From an uncultured Bacteroidales bacterium (lineage in GTDB: Bacteria > Bacteroidota > Bacteroidia > Bacteroidales > UBA932), in contig ONOH01000017.1 in the NCBI GenBank assembly GCA_900319405.1, positions 1-39,387 of the forward strand: a stretch of DNA of 39,387 bases. The letters are read 5' to 3'. Each line of letters begins with the position of its first letter. Within the stretch, counting starts at the first letter, position 1. Shown here one piece after another: positions 26,157 through 33,392 of this stretch. Made by a program: the position numbers and the translations under genes. Below the pieces are notes generated by a model. It made no database searches. It saw only the letters and a list, made by a program, of their open reading frames with translations, and was not told the DNA's origin.

Positions 26157-28112
26157 CTAATTGACAGTTAAGATCTTACCCCCCCCCTCTTCGGAATCCA
26201 GCGTCTCGTACCTGGAATTGTTGCTCTTGTACTCCGGTACAATCTGCTTCATCTTGCGGACAGTGTTCATATCCTCGAACTGCTTGGAGATGACCACCAG
26301 TTCTTCAATCTCCTTGTTCACCAGGTCATAATCGTACTCGCGCACCTGGGCGATACGGATCTTTTCGTGGAAGGTGGGTTTGGTCCCCTCCAGTTCGTTG
26401 AGCACTTCTTCGTACAACTTTTCTCCCTCCCGAAGGCCGGTGTACTTGATTTCCACGTTTTTGGCTCCGGACATGGCAATCATCCTCTTGGCCAGGTCCG
26501 CTATCCTGACCGGGGCGCCCATATCGAAAACGAAAATCTCTCCTCCGTTGCCCTTGGTCCCGGCTTCCAGCACCAGTTTGCAGGCTTCGGGGATGAGCAT
26601 AAAATAGCGGACGATTCTTTCGTCGGTCACCGTCACCGGGCCGCCGTTTTTGATTTGCTGGCGGAACAAGGGAATCACGGAACCGTTGGAGCCCAACACA
26701 TTGCCGAAACGGGTGGTCACAAACTGGGTGTGCTCCCCGCCTTCCTTCTTGAGCTTGCGGTCCAGGCTCTGGACATAAATCTCGCATATTCGCTTGCTGC
26801 AGCCCATCACATTGGTGGGATTCACAGCCTTGTCCGTAGAAACCATCACGAACTTCTGCGCACCGTACTTCACGCTCATATCGGCTATCACCTTGGTGCC
26901 GTAGATGTTGTTCATCACGGCCTCGGTGGGGTTGTCTTCCATCATCGGCACGTGCTTGTAGGCAGCGGCGTGGAAAACATAATCCGGACGGAAGGTGGAA
27001 AACACGTTTTCCATTCTGGTGAGACGGCTGATACTGGCCACCATCACCTCACAGTCCACATCCGGAAATTCGCGCTTCATCATCCGCCGGACATCGTGCT
27101 GGGGAGTTTCGGCCTGGTCTATGAGCATCAACTTCTGCGGATGGAAGCAGGCCACCTGGCGAACGAGCTCCATTCCGATGGAACCGGCCGATCCGGTGAT
27201 AAGCACCTTCTTTCCAGTCAGGAGCTCCTCTACGGATTTGAGGTCCACCCGGATTTCCTGACGGGGCAGGAGATCTTCCACACTCACTTCCCGAATCCGG
27301 ACTTCATCTTCCTGCAGTTCCCCGTTCTTGATGCTGGCCTCGGTGGCTTCATGAGACATGTAGATCTTGATTCCGTTAGAGATGAGAATATCCTGGATTT
27401 TCTGGTTATTGCGGAATTCGTTGACCCGTAAAGGGCTCACCAGCACGGCCTCGATGCGATTCTTTTTCAGGATGGCTTCCAGATTGTCGTTCAGGTAATA
27501 GACCGGCACGCCCAGGAGTTTCATATCCTTGATGCGGTGTTCGTGCGAAATGAAACCTCTCAAATCGTACCGGGAAGGATTCTGGGAACGGATATACTTA
27601 GCCACGCCCACACCGCCCATCAGGGCCCCGTAAATGAGCACGCGCTCGGCCTTGGAGTCTGTATTGGCATTGTCAAAGGTGGTTTTCACCAATACCCGCA
27701 TGGTCCACATCACAAGCGTGGCAAGAAGGAAAGCCATGACAATGTACAGGGCCGGCAAAGTGGTGAGGGTCTCCACGCCCAGATATCTGCAAAGGGCATA
27801 CGCAAGCAAGGCTATGCACATCGAAAGCAGATTGGCGTAGGTGACTTTGTTCAGGTCCACGAAACTGGAATAGCGGAGTACGCCGGTATAGGTTTTGAAA
27901 ATCCGCGCGCCTATCCAGCTCAGGACAGCATACAAGAGAGAGGTATAAGCCAGGGAAACGTGGTTGTCATACGTGAGCTGTGTATTTCGGCCCACCCAAT
28001 AGGTAAAGATACAGCAGGCGAATACGATAAAAGAATCGGCCAATAATACGACCCAGTACGGCAACACCTTTTTGCTGAAATACCAGGATGTAATTCGTCT
28101 AAATACGTTCAT
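26157..28112 (-). CDS. CapD/WbpM-type nucleotide-sugar 4,6-dehydratase / epimerase
   Basis: 651 aa. Four N-terminal TM helices (about 20-130), a CoA-binding-like domain (about 145-270) and a C-terminal extended SDR (about 300-580) with KKVLITGSAGSIGMELVRQ (NAD loop), YVFHAAAYKHVPMME, VSTDKAVNPTNVMGCSKR (where Met replaces the usual catalytic Tyr, as normal for this family) and TRFGNVLGSNGSVIP. Members make UDP-4-keto-sugars for capsule, O-antigen or glycan linkers. Length matches FlaA1/WbpM long forms. The promoter TTTG-N19-TATATTTG lies at 28180-28150. The following gene is the deiminase. Confidence 0.93.
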   Translation of the reverse strand: MNVFRRITSWYFSKKVLPYWVVLLADSFIVFACCIFTYWVGRNTQLTYDNHVSLAYTSLLYAVLSWIGARIFKTYTGVLRYSSFVDLNKVTYANLLSMCIALLAYALCRYLGVETLTTLPALYIVMAFLLATLVMWTMRVLVKTTFDNANTDSKAERVLIYGALMGGVGVAKYIRSQNPSRYDLRGFISHEHRIKDMKLLGVPVYYLNDNLEAILKKNRIEAVLVSPLRVNEFRNNQKIQDILISNGIKIYMSHEATEASIKNGELQEDEVRIREVSVEDLLPRQEIRVDLKSVEELLTGKKVLITGSAGSIGMELVRQVACFHPQKLMLIDQAETPQHDVRRMMKREFPDVDCEVMVASISRLTRMENVFSTFRPDYVFHAAAYKHVPMMEDNPTEAVMNNIYGTKVIADMSVKYGAQKFVMVSTDKAVNPTNVMGCSKRICEIYVQSLDRKLKKEGGEHTQFVTTRFGNVLGSNGSVIPLFRQQIKNGGPVTVTDERIVRYFMLIPEACKLVLEAGTKGNGGEIFVFDMGAPVRIADLAKRMIAMSGAKNVEIKYTGLREGEKLYEEVLNELEGTKPTFHEKIRIAQVREYDYDLVNKEIEELVVISKQFEDMNTVRKMKQIVPEYKSNNSRYETLDSEEGGGKILTVN

Positions 28113-28149
28113 AAATGACGCCCATCAGTAAGTTGTGTGGTTAATCGGA

Positions 28150-28180
28150 CAAATATAGCAATCTTTTTGGACAGGGCAAA
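28150..28180 (-). promoter_or_regulatory. Consensus promoter of the CapD-arginine transcript
   Basis: Minus strand TTTG (28180-28177), 19-bp spacer, TATATTTG (28157-28150): a full match to the Bacteroidota primary sigma consensus. It lies 37 bases before the capD ATG and is the only strong minus-strand promoter I find before the five or six genes down to 21542. Confidence 0.8.
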
Positions 28181-28211
28181 TATTTAATGCCTTATGTTGA
28201 ATTATTTTGTG

Positions 28212-28219
28212 TAACTTCG
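28212..28219 (+). promoter_or_regulatory. -7 box TAACTTCG before the second EamA gene
   Basis: One-base variant of TAnnTTTG, ten bases before the ATG at 28230. No -33 match at normal spacing. Confidence 0.4.
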
Positions 28220-28229
28220 CAGCCCGATT

Positions 28230-29165
28230 ATGCTGCATCTCGGAGAAGTCATATCGCTGGTGGTCGCCGTCTTCTGGACGGTGACGGCCTTGTTCGCCGA
28301 CAAGGCCAGCCACCGGCTGGGATCGATGAGCGCCAATGTGCTGCGCCTGTCGCTGGCCGTGGTGTTTTTGGGAGTCCTGCTCTGGGTGAGTATCGGCAGC
28401 CCCTTTCCCGTGTACGCATCGGGCAAAGCCTGGCTGTGGCTGGGGCTTTCAGCCCTGGTGGGCTATCTTTTCGGAGACTGGTGCCTGTTCAACTGTTACC
28501 TCTCTATCGGCGCCCGTTTCGGGCAGCTCTTTATGACGCTGGCTCCGCCTATGGCCGCCGTGGCCGGATGGGCCATCCTGGGAGAGACCCTGAGTTGGAG
28601 ATCCCTCTTTGCAATGGGCATAACGCTTTGTGGCATAGCCATTTCAATCCTCAGCAGGGACAGCGGCCACAAGGTACACCTGACCCTGCCGCTGAAAGGC
28701 GTGCTGCTGGGGCTGGGTGCCGGTATGGGTCAAGGCATAGGACTGGTGCTGAGCAAGGTGGGTATGCAGCATTATGCCGCTTCCCTGCCTGTCGATGCAC
28801 CATCGGCAATGAATGCCATGCTGCCTTTTGCCAGTACGATGATCCGGGCGATGGTGGGGGCCGCAGGCTTTTTTACCCTGATGGCCCTGCAAAAGGAACT
28901 GCCGGTTCTGCGACGGAATCTACACGACCGGAAGGGAATGCGTTACGCCCTCATTATGACCCTGTTCGGCCCTGTGCTGGGCGTATCGCTTTCGCTGATG
29001 GCCGTCCAGTACACCCACGCCGGCATCGCCTCCACCCTGATGGCCCTCACGCCGGTATTCATCCTCTTCCCCTACGCCTTTATCTATAAACAGCGCATCA
29101 AGCTGCGTGAAGTGCTGGGCGTAGTGGTTTCCATGACGGGCGTGGCGCTGTTTTTCCTTCTTTAA
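28230..29165 (+). CDS. EamA-family (DMT) transporter, second copy
   Basis: 311 aa, about ten TM helices in two EamA repeats. Starts MLHLGEVISLVVAVFWTVTA; a helix with LGYLFGDWCLF-like spacing (ALVGYLFGDWCLFNCYL), then FGQLFMTLAPPMAAVAGWAILGE, and in the second repeat AGIASTLMALTPVFILFPYAF before GVVVSMTGVALFFLL. Inner-membrane metabolite transport; substrate unknown. It is not a close copy of the EamA gene at 7599. The end overlaps the convergent rhodanese-hydrolase gene by four bases. Confidence 0.9.
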   Translation: MLHLGEVISLVVAVFWTVTALFADKASHRLGSMSANVLRLSLAVVFLGVLLWVSIGSPFPVYASGKAWLWLGLSALVGYLFGDWCLFNCYLSIGARFGQLFMTLAPPMAAVAGWAILGETLSWRSLFAMGITLCGIAISILSRDSGHKVHLTLPLKGVLLGLGAGMGQGIGLVLSKVGMQHYAASLPVDAPSAMNAMLPFASTMIRAMVGAAGFFTLMALQKELPVLRRNLHDRKGMRYALIMTLFGPVLGVSLSLMAVQYTHAGIASTLMALTPVFILFPYAFIYKQRIKLREVLGVVVSMTGVALFFLL

Positions 29166-30196
29166 CGCATATCCCTCAGACGGACGTCCATCCCCTCGAG
29201 CCGGGCGGGAAGGCCGGATAGATCCGTATTGGAAAAATGGTACGGAATGAGCACTTTCGGGCCGATAGCCCTGGCCGCGCGGACACACTGTTCCACCGTC
29301 ATCGTGTAGGGCTGGTTCACCGGAAGGAAGGCCACGTCGATGTCTTTCAGCTTTGCCATTTCGGGGATGTCCTCGGTGTCTCCGGCCACGTAGATGCGCA
29401 GGCCGTCCAGGGTGAGCACAAAACCGTTGTCTCTCCCCTTCGGGTGGAACTGCGTGCGGCCCTCCGTGTGGTTGTAGGCCGGAACGGCCTCCAGAAGGAC
29501 CTCATCGGGCAGGGTGTGGCGGTCTCCGTTGGCCATCACGGTTCCGTAGCCCAGCATTTCGGCGCAGCGGGCGTTGGTGACCAGTTCCGTCTTCCCCTCC
29601 TGCGTCAGGGCGGCGATGGCGTCCCTGTCAAAATGGTCCCCGTGTTCGTGGGTGACCAGGATGGCATCGGCCTTAGGGAATTCCACGGCGTAATCCGTGG
29701 CTTTTCCGTATGCACCTACGGGGTCAATGTGCAGCCTACGGCCTTTGTAGCAAAGGGCCAGCGTCCCGTGCTTGACAAGGGCGACGGCCACCGGAAAGCC
29801 TTCGCGGGTGAAAAAGGTCTCCACCGCATAGGCCGATGTCCGCTTCCCTGCCCCGGTCCAGGCCAGATAGCCGCCCTTCAGGTTACAGACCGTGAAGCCC
29901 TCCTTCACCAGGCGGGCGGCAGCCTCGGCACTTCTCCGGCCGCTCCGGCAATACAGCGCCAGCGGCGTTTCCTTGGGATAGGAGGCCGATACCTGCTCCA
30001 CGAAATCCTTTGCATACCAGTCCAGGTTGGAGGCCCAGGGAAGGTGCCCTGCGGCGTATTCATCGGCCGTACGCACATCCAGCACGGCAACTTTAGACCC
30101 GGAAACCGCCTCTTCGAAAGCGGTCACGTCAAGGTCTTTGTATCCCCCGTCCGAAGCGGAGGAAAACAGCGACAGTAAAAAAGCGATCAGTGACAT
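29162..30196 (-). CDS. Rhodanese domain fused to metallo-beta-lactamase-fold hydrolase
   Basis: 344 aa. Residues 1-14 are hydrophobic (weak signal or anchor, no positive start). Residues about 20-110 are a rhodanese domain: LDVRTADEYAAGHLPWASNL, active-site loop CRSGRR with the persulfide Cys, and VCNLKGGYLAW. Residues about 125-344 are a UlaG-like metallo-beta-lactamase fold: ILVTHEHGDHFD metal motif (HxHxDH), VPAYNHTEGR, LRIYVAGDTED and a late His in PYHFSNTD. The fusion order is rhodanese first, unlike persulfide dioxygenase fusions. Possible sulfur-linked hydrolase; reaction unknown. It lies 15 bases after the GH43 gene stop. Confidence 0.88.
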   Translation of the reverse strand: MSLIAFLLSLFSSASDGGYKDLDVTAFEEAVSGSKVAVLDVRTADEYAAGHLPWASNLDWYAKDFVEQVSASYPKETPLALYCRSGRRSAEAAARLVKEGFTVCNLKGGYLAWTGAGKRTSAYAVETFFTREGFPVAVALVKHGTLALCYKGRRLHIDPVGAYGKATDYAVEFPKADAILVTHEHGDHFDRDAIAALTQEGKTELVTNARCAEMLGYGTVMANGDRHTLPDEVLLEAVPAYNHTEGRTQFHPKGRDNGFVLTLDGLRIYVAGDTEDIPEMAKLKDIDVAFLPVNQPYTMTVEQCVRAARAIGPKVLIPYHFSNTDLSGLPARLEGMDVRLRDMR

Positions 30197-30211
30197 ATAG
30201 ATAGGGATTTT

Positions 30212-31183
30212 TTACAAAGACTTTACCGCCGGAACACCCTCGAAGCTGATTGAGACGGGGAGGATGCGGTCGTCTTCCCCGAAGTGCAGGCGTTCGATGC
30301 AGACCTCGCGGTTATTGCCGTCCGTGGCTCCCAGGGGATGGCGGTGATAGACGATATAATACTCATCGGCCCCCTTTCCCTTGATGACGGAATGATGGCC
30401 GGCGCCGGTAGCTACCTGCGGATCCGACTCCAGGATGGTGCCGATACGTTCGAAGGGGCCGAAAGGGCTGTCTGCCATCGCGTAGGCCACGTGGTAGTCC
30501 GGTCCGGCCCAGCCGCCTTCACTCCACATAAAATAGTAAATGCCTTTGCGTTTCAGCATAAAGGGGCCTTCCACATAGCCCTGGGGCGTGATTTCCTTGT
30601 AAATCTCTCCGTCTTCAAAGGGAACGATGCTGGTGAGGTCTTCTCCCAGGCGCACCATATTGCAGTGCTGCCAGCCGCCGTAATACATATAATAAGTGCC
30701 GTCATCGTCCCGGAAAACAAACTGGTCGATGGGCTGGGCGCCGTTGACCACCTCGTCGATGAGCGGATGGCCCAGGGCATCCTTGAACGGCCCGGCTGGA
30801 TGGTCTGCCGTAGCCACGCCGATGCCGCCCTCCCCTTTCTCGTGCATATCGTTGGCACCGAAATACAGGTAGTATGTTCCGTCGCGCTCTATTACCGAAG
30901 GAGCCCACAGCGCCCTCCGGAGCCAGGAAATGTTTTCCTTGGAAATGACCTTGGAATGCCTGGTCCAGTTCACCAGGTCCCTGGAAGAATAGGCATCCAT
31001 AAACAATTGCTCGTCGAAAGGCTGCGACCAGGTGGGGTAAATCCAGCACGCATCCCCGAACACCACGGCCTCCGGGTCTGCGTACCAGCCTTCGAAAATG
31101 GGATTTCCGCTCATCGGGACGGGAGCGTTTTTGCACGCAGCGGCAAGACTGACGGCCGCGAAGAGGATTAAAAGCTTTTTCAT
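30212..31183 (-). CDS. Glycoside hydrolase family 43 lipoprotein
   Basis: 323 aa. Signal with lipobox LAAAC, lipid Cys17, followed by KN, so it is probably surface-attached. The five-bladed GH43 core has the three acids in expected places: Asp36 in WYADPEAV (base), Asp153 in QPIDQFVF (pKa modulator) and Glu205 in YVEGPFML (acid). The family cleaves arabinose or xylose from plant polysaccharides; specificity is unknown. No SusC/D pair is nearby, so it is not in a typical PUL. The -7 box TAACTTTG ends four bases before the ATG (leaderless). Confidence 0.93.
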   Translation of the reverse strand: MKKLLILFAAVSLAAACKNAPVPMSGNPIFEGWYADPEAVVFGDACWIYPTWSQPFDEQLFMDAYSSRDLVNWTRHSKVISKENISWLRRALWAPSVIERDGTYYLYFGANDMHEKGEGGIGVATADHPAGPFKDALGHPLIDEVVNGAQPIDQFVFRDDDGTYYMYYGGWQHCNMVRLGEDLTSIVPFEDGEIYKEITPQGYVEGPFMLKRKGIYYFMWSEGGWAGPDYHVAYAMADSPFGPFERIGTILESDPQVATGAGHHSVIKGKGADEYYIVYHRHPLGATDGNNREVCIERLHFGEDDRILPVSISFEGVPAVKSL

Positions 31184-31187
31184 ATCG

Positions 31188-31195
31188 CAAAGTTA
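31188..31195 (-). promoter_or_regulatory. -7 box TAACTTTG of the GH43 gene
   Basis: Exact TAnnTTTG on the minus strand. Only four bases (31184-31187) separate it from the ATG at 31183, so transcription should start at the start codon. No -33 match at the normal distance. Confidence 0.55.
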
Positions 31196-31250
31196 ATGCT
31201 TCATCTTGACAAATTTACGAAGAATCCCGATAAGAATCATAAAGAATTTA

Positions 31251-31281
31251 TTGAATTATTTCAAAACAGATTCTAAATTTG
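31251..31281 (+). promoter_or_regulatory. Promoter of the HAD phosphatase gene
   Basis: TTG at 31251-31253, 20-bp spacer, TAAATTTG at 31274-31281; the ATG is at 31287, five bases later. Divergent from the GH43 promoter. Confidence 0.65.
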
Positions 31282-31286
31282 CGCTT

Positions 31287-31931
31287 ATGAAAAAACTTAT
31301 TCTCTGGGACCTGGACGGAACACTCATCGACACGCTGGAAGATTTGGGCAAAGCGGTGAACCACGCCTTGTCCCTTCACGGGCTTCCGCCGCACACGCCG
31401 GAAGAATACAGAAAGATGGTAGGACACGGCGTACGGAACCTGGTGCAACAGGCCCTGCCTCCGGATCGACAGTCCGACGAGGCCTTCGTGGATCTTGTCC
31501 TGGCGGCTTTCAAGGCATACTATTCCGACCATATCGACGTATTTACCCGCCCTTATCCGGGGATAGCGGAACTGCTTTCCGCGCTACAGGAGCGAGGGGT
31601 GAAAATGGCCGTGGCCTCCAACAAGTTCCAGGAGGGAACGGAATATCTGATCAAGGCGTTTTTCCCGGACATCCGTTTTGTTTCCGTCCTGGGAAACCGG
31701 CCGGGATACCCGCTGAAGCCCGATCCCGCCATCGTTGAAGAGGTGCTGGAGAAGGCCGGAGTGGGCCCGGAAGAAGCCCTGATGGTGGGAGACTCCCCTA
31801 CCGATATGAGAACGGCGGCAAACGGCGGTATCGACGCCATTGCCGTGAGCTGGGGATACCGCAGCCGGGACGATCTGGCCGGAAACCGCATCGTCCACTC
31901 CGTGGAAGAACTGCGCGAGCTTCTTTATTGA
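31287..31931 (+). CDS. HAD-family phosphatase, phosphoglycolate phosphatase-like
   Basis: 214 aa from the ATG at 31287 (earlier in-frame ATG at 31206 would cover the promoter). HAD motifs: WDLDGTLIDT (motif I, both Asp), VASNK (motif II), Lys in PLKPDP (motif III) and MVGDSPTDM (motif IV). The C1 cap (about 15-85) with NHALSLHGL and GHGVRNLV is that of Gph, which removes phosphate from 2-phosphoglycolate formed during DNA repair. The assignment to Gph over another small phosphate ester is likely but unproven. The end overlaps the convergent DUF5056-like gene by seven bases. Confidence 0.9.
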   Translation: MKKLILWDLDGTLIDTLEDLGKAVNHALSLHGLPPHTPEEYRKMVGHGVRNLVQQALPPDRQSDEAFVDLVLAAFKAYYSDHIDVFTRPYPGIAELLSALQERGVKMAVASNKFQEGTEYLIKAFFPDIRFVSVLGNRPGYPLKPDPAIVEEVLEKAGVGPEEALMVGDSPTDMRTAANGGIDAIAVSWGYRSRDDLAGNRIVHSVEELRELLY

Positions 31932-32284
31932 ACGGCCGTTTTTTTGGACAGCACCAGGCTCAGGGTGATGGCCAGGGCGGCTATCGGATAAATCAGAAGC
32001 AGCCTGTACTCCTGCAGGTAAAGCCGGAAGCTCTGCCACAGGCCCTCGTCCACGGATGCCGCATTGACGGGATAGAGGAAGGCCAGGGCCGATGCCGCCC
32101 CCCCCAGGGCAAGCCCCGCCACCAGCGCCACGATGAGCGCCCTGCGGCCGCGACCGCGCTGGCGGTCCACCTCGGTTTTGATTCCCTCCACCTGGTCCAT
32201 CCGGCGCCGGGCTTCAAGGATAAAGGCGGGGTCATCCTTGACTTGTGGCTTGTTCTCCCGCAGGAATTTCTCTATCTCTTTCAT
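31925..32284 (-). CDS. Small two-TM protein downstream of ECF sigma factor, possible anti-sigma
   Basis: 119 aa. Cytoplasmic N-terminal part (about 1-48) is basic/acidic helical with KDDPAFILEARRRMDQVEGI, then TM1 (about 49-71), a short loop and TM2 (about 93-112). The layout and its ATGA overlap with the sigma-factor stop are like the small DUF5056-type partners found after ECF sigma genes in Bacteroides. A role as anti-sigma factor is inferred from this arrangement; no zinc-binding anti-sigma motif is present. The gene ends seven bases into the opposite HAD gene. Confidence 0.7.
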   Translation of the reverse strand: MKEIEKFLRENKPQVKDDPAFILEARRRMDQVEGIKTEVDRQRGRGRRALIVALVAGLALGGAASALAFLYPVNAASVDEGLWQSFRLYLQEYRLLLIYPIAALAITLSLVLSKKTAVQ

Positions 32285-32754
32285 AACATATCCTTTAGAT
32301 GGTTACGTCCCAGGGAAAGGTGGTATTTCACCGTACCCTGAGGCATCTGCAAAATGGAGGATATCTCCTTGATGCTGCGGTCTTCGAAATAGAAAAGGGC
32401 AATGGCGGCCCTTTCTTTTTCCGGCAGCCGCTCAAGGGCCAGGTACAACTGCTGGTAGCGGAAACTGCGGTCTGCACCGTCCGCTGCCGGAACGGATTCG
32501 GCCTCCCGCAGCGGAGTTTCCTCCGGACGCGATTTCCGACAGTGGTCAATGTAGCAATTGTAGGCTATCCGGAAGATCCAGGTGCTGAATTTGGATAGGC
32601 CCAGGAAAGAGCCGGAGGCCACATAGGCCCTTACCAGGGCTTCCTGGGCAATGTCATCGGCCAGGGGAGCGTTTCCACCGCACAGCGCCAGCAGGAACCT
32701 CCGCAAAGGCTCCTGCTGCTGCCGAACTTCGTCGATAAACCGCTCCCGTGTCAT
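32281..32754 (-). CDS. ECF sigma factor
   Basis: 157 aa. Sigma region 2 (about 14-80): LADDIAQEALVRAYVASGSF (the DDIxQE-type -10 recognition helix) and FSTWIFRIAYNCYIDHCRK. Region 4 (about 105-157): LPEKERAAIALFYFEDRSIKEI and GTVKYHLSLGRNHLKDML recognition helix. It directs RNA polymerase to alternative promoters, often including its own operon. Its ATG directly adjoins the stop of the DUF6249 gene and its stop overlaps the next gene, so the three are one transcript. Confidence 0.93.
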   Translation of the reverse strand: MTRERFIDEVRQQQEPLRRFLLALCGGNAPLADDIAQEALVRAYVASGSFLGLSKFSTWIFRIAYNCYIDHCRKSRPEETPLREAESVPAADGADRSFRYQQLYLALERLPEKERAAIALFYFEDRSIKEISSILQMPQGTVKYHLSLGRNHLKDML

Positions 32755-33177
32755 TTATTTTTCCAATGATTTTTCTTCGGCCTCTATTTCCTTGGCCAGC
32801 ATCTTCTTTCCTGCAAAATAGGAGATGAAAAGGCCCAGGCCCACGGCCAGGAGAATACCTCCGGCAAGAAACATATAGTGCCCCATCCAGACTTTTATCG
32901 CTCCCACATTGCGCAGGATGGCCAAGGTCAGGAAGGTGATGCCCATCAAAGAGGTGATGCAGCCGCCCGTGAGTTTTTCCAGCAAATCCTGCTTGATGGT
33001 CTTGGGGGTTTTTCTGGCAGCCTGAAACTGGTCCATATCAACGGGAACGCCCGCTTCGATGGCCTTTATCATAATCTCTGCCTTCTTGTCAGTCTCGTTC
33101 TGCCGGGCGCGCATCACCAGCCAGACAATGGCCACAGGCAGGACCACACATACAAAAATAGGAACAATCTCATCCAT
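32755..33177 (-). CDS. DUF6249 membrane protein
   Basis: 140 aa. TM1 (about 4-22), a middle part KKAEIMIKAIEAGVPVDMDQ, the DUF6249 signature around the EAGVPVD turn, then two C-terminal TM helices (about 75-90 and 100-122) and a charged tail. Function unknown; genes of this family regularly sit before ECF sigma genes in Bacteroidetes. It could be the membrane sensor or an envelope target. No TAnnTTTG box is evident upstream (33178-33240), which leaves room for ECF autoregulation. Confidence 0.82.
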   Translation of the reverse strand: MDEIVPIFVCVVLPVAIVWLVMRARQNETDKKAEIMIKAIEAGVPVDMDQFQAARKTPKTIKQDLLEKLTGGCITSLMGITFLTLAILRNVGAIKVWMGHYMFLAGGILLAVGLGLFISYFAGKKMLAKEIEAEEKSLEK

Positions 33178-33367
33178 AACTGATTCAACTTATAACGTTT
33201 AACTTTCTCCTCTTCCGGAGCGGTTTCATCTGTTAGACGGATCTCCGGACCGAAAGGTTGGAAAAAAATTTATCCCGGCACCATCATCAGGGCAATCAGG
33301 ACAGAAGTAAACATAGCGCCGCTAAGGTACAAATATTTTCCGGGCTTTCGTATTCCGAAAGAATGAT

Positions 33368-33375
33368 TATCTTTG
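33368..33375 (+). promoter_or_regulatory. -7 box TATCTTTG of M28 peptidase gene
   Basis: Exact TAnnTTTG, with TTTC at 33346-33349 eighteen bases before it as a weak -33. The ATG is at 33393. Confidence 0.55.
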
Positions 33376-33392
33376 TGGAAAACCTTGAATCA

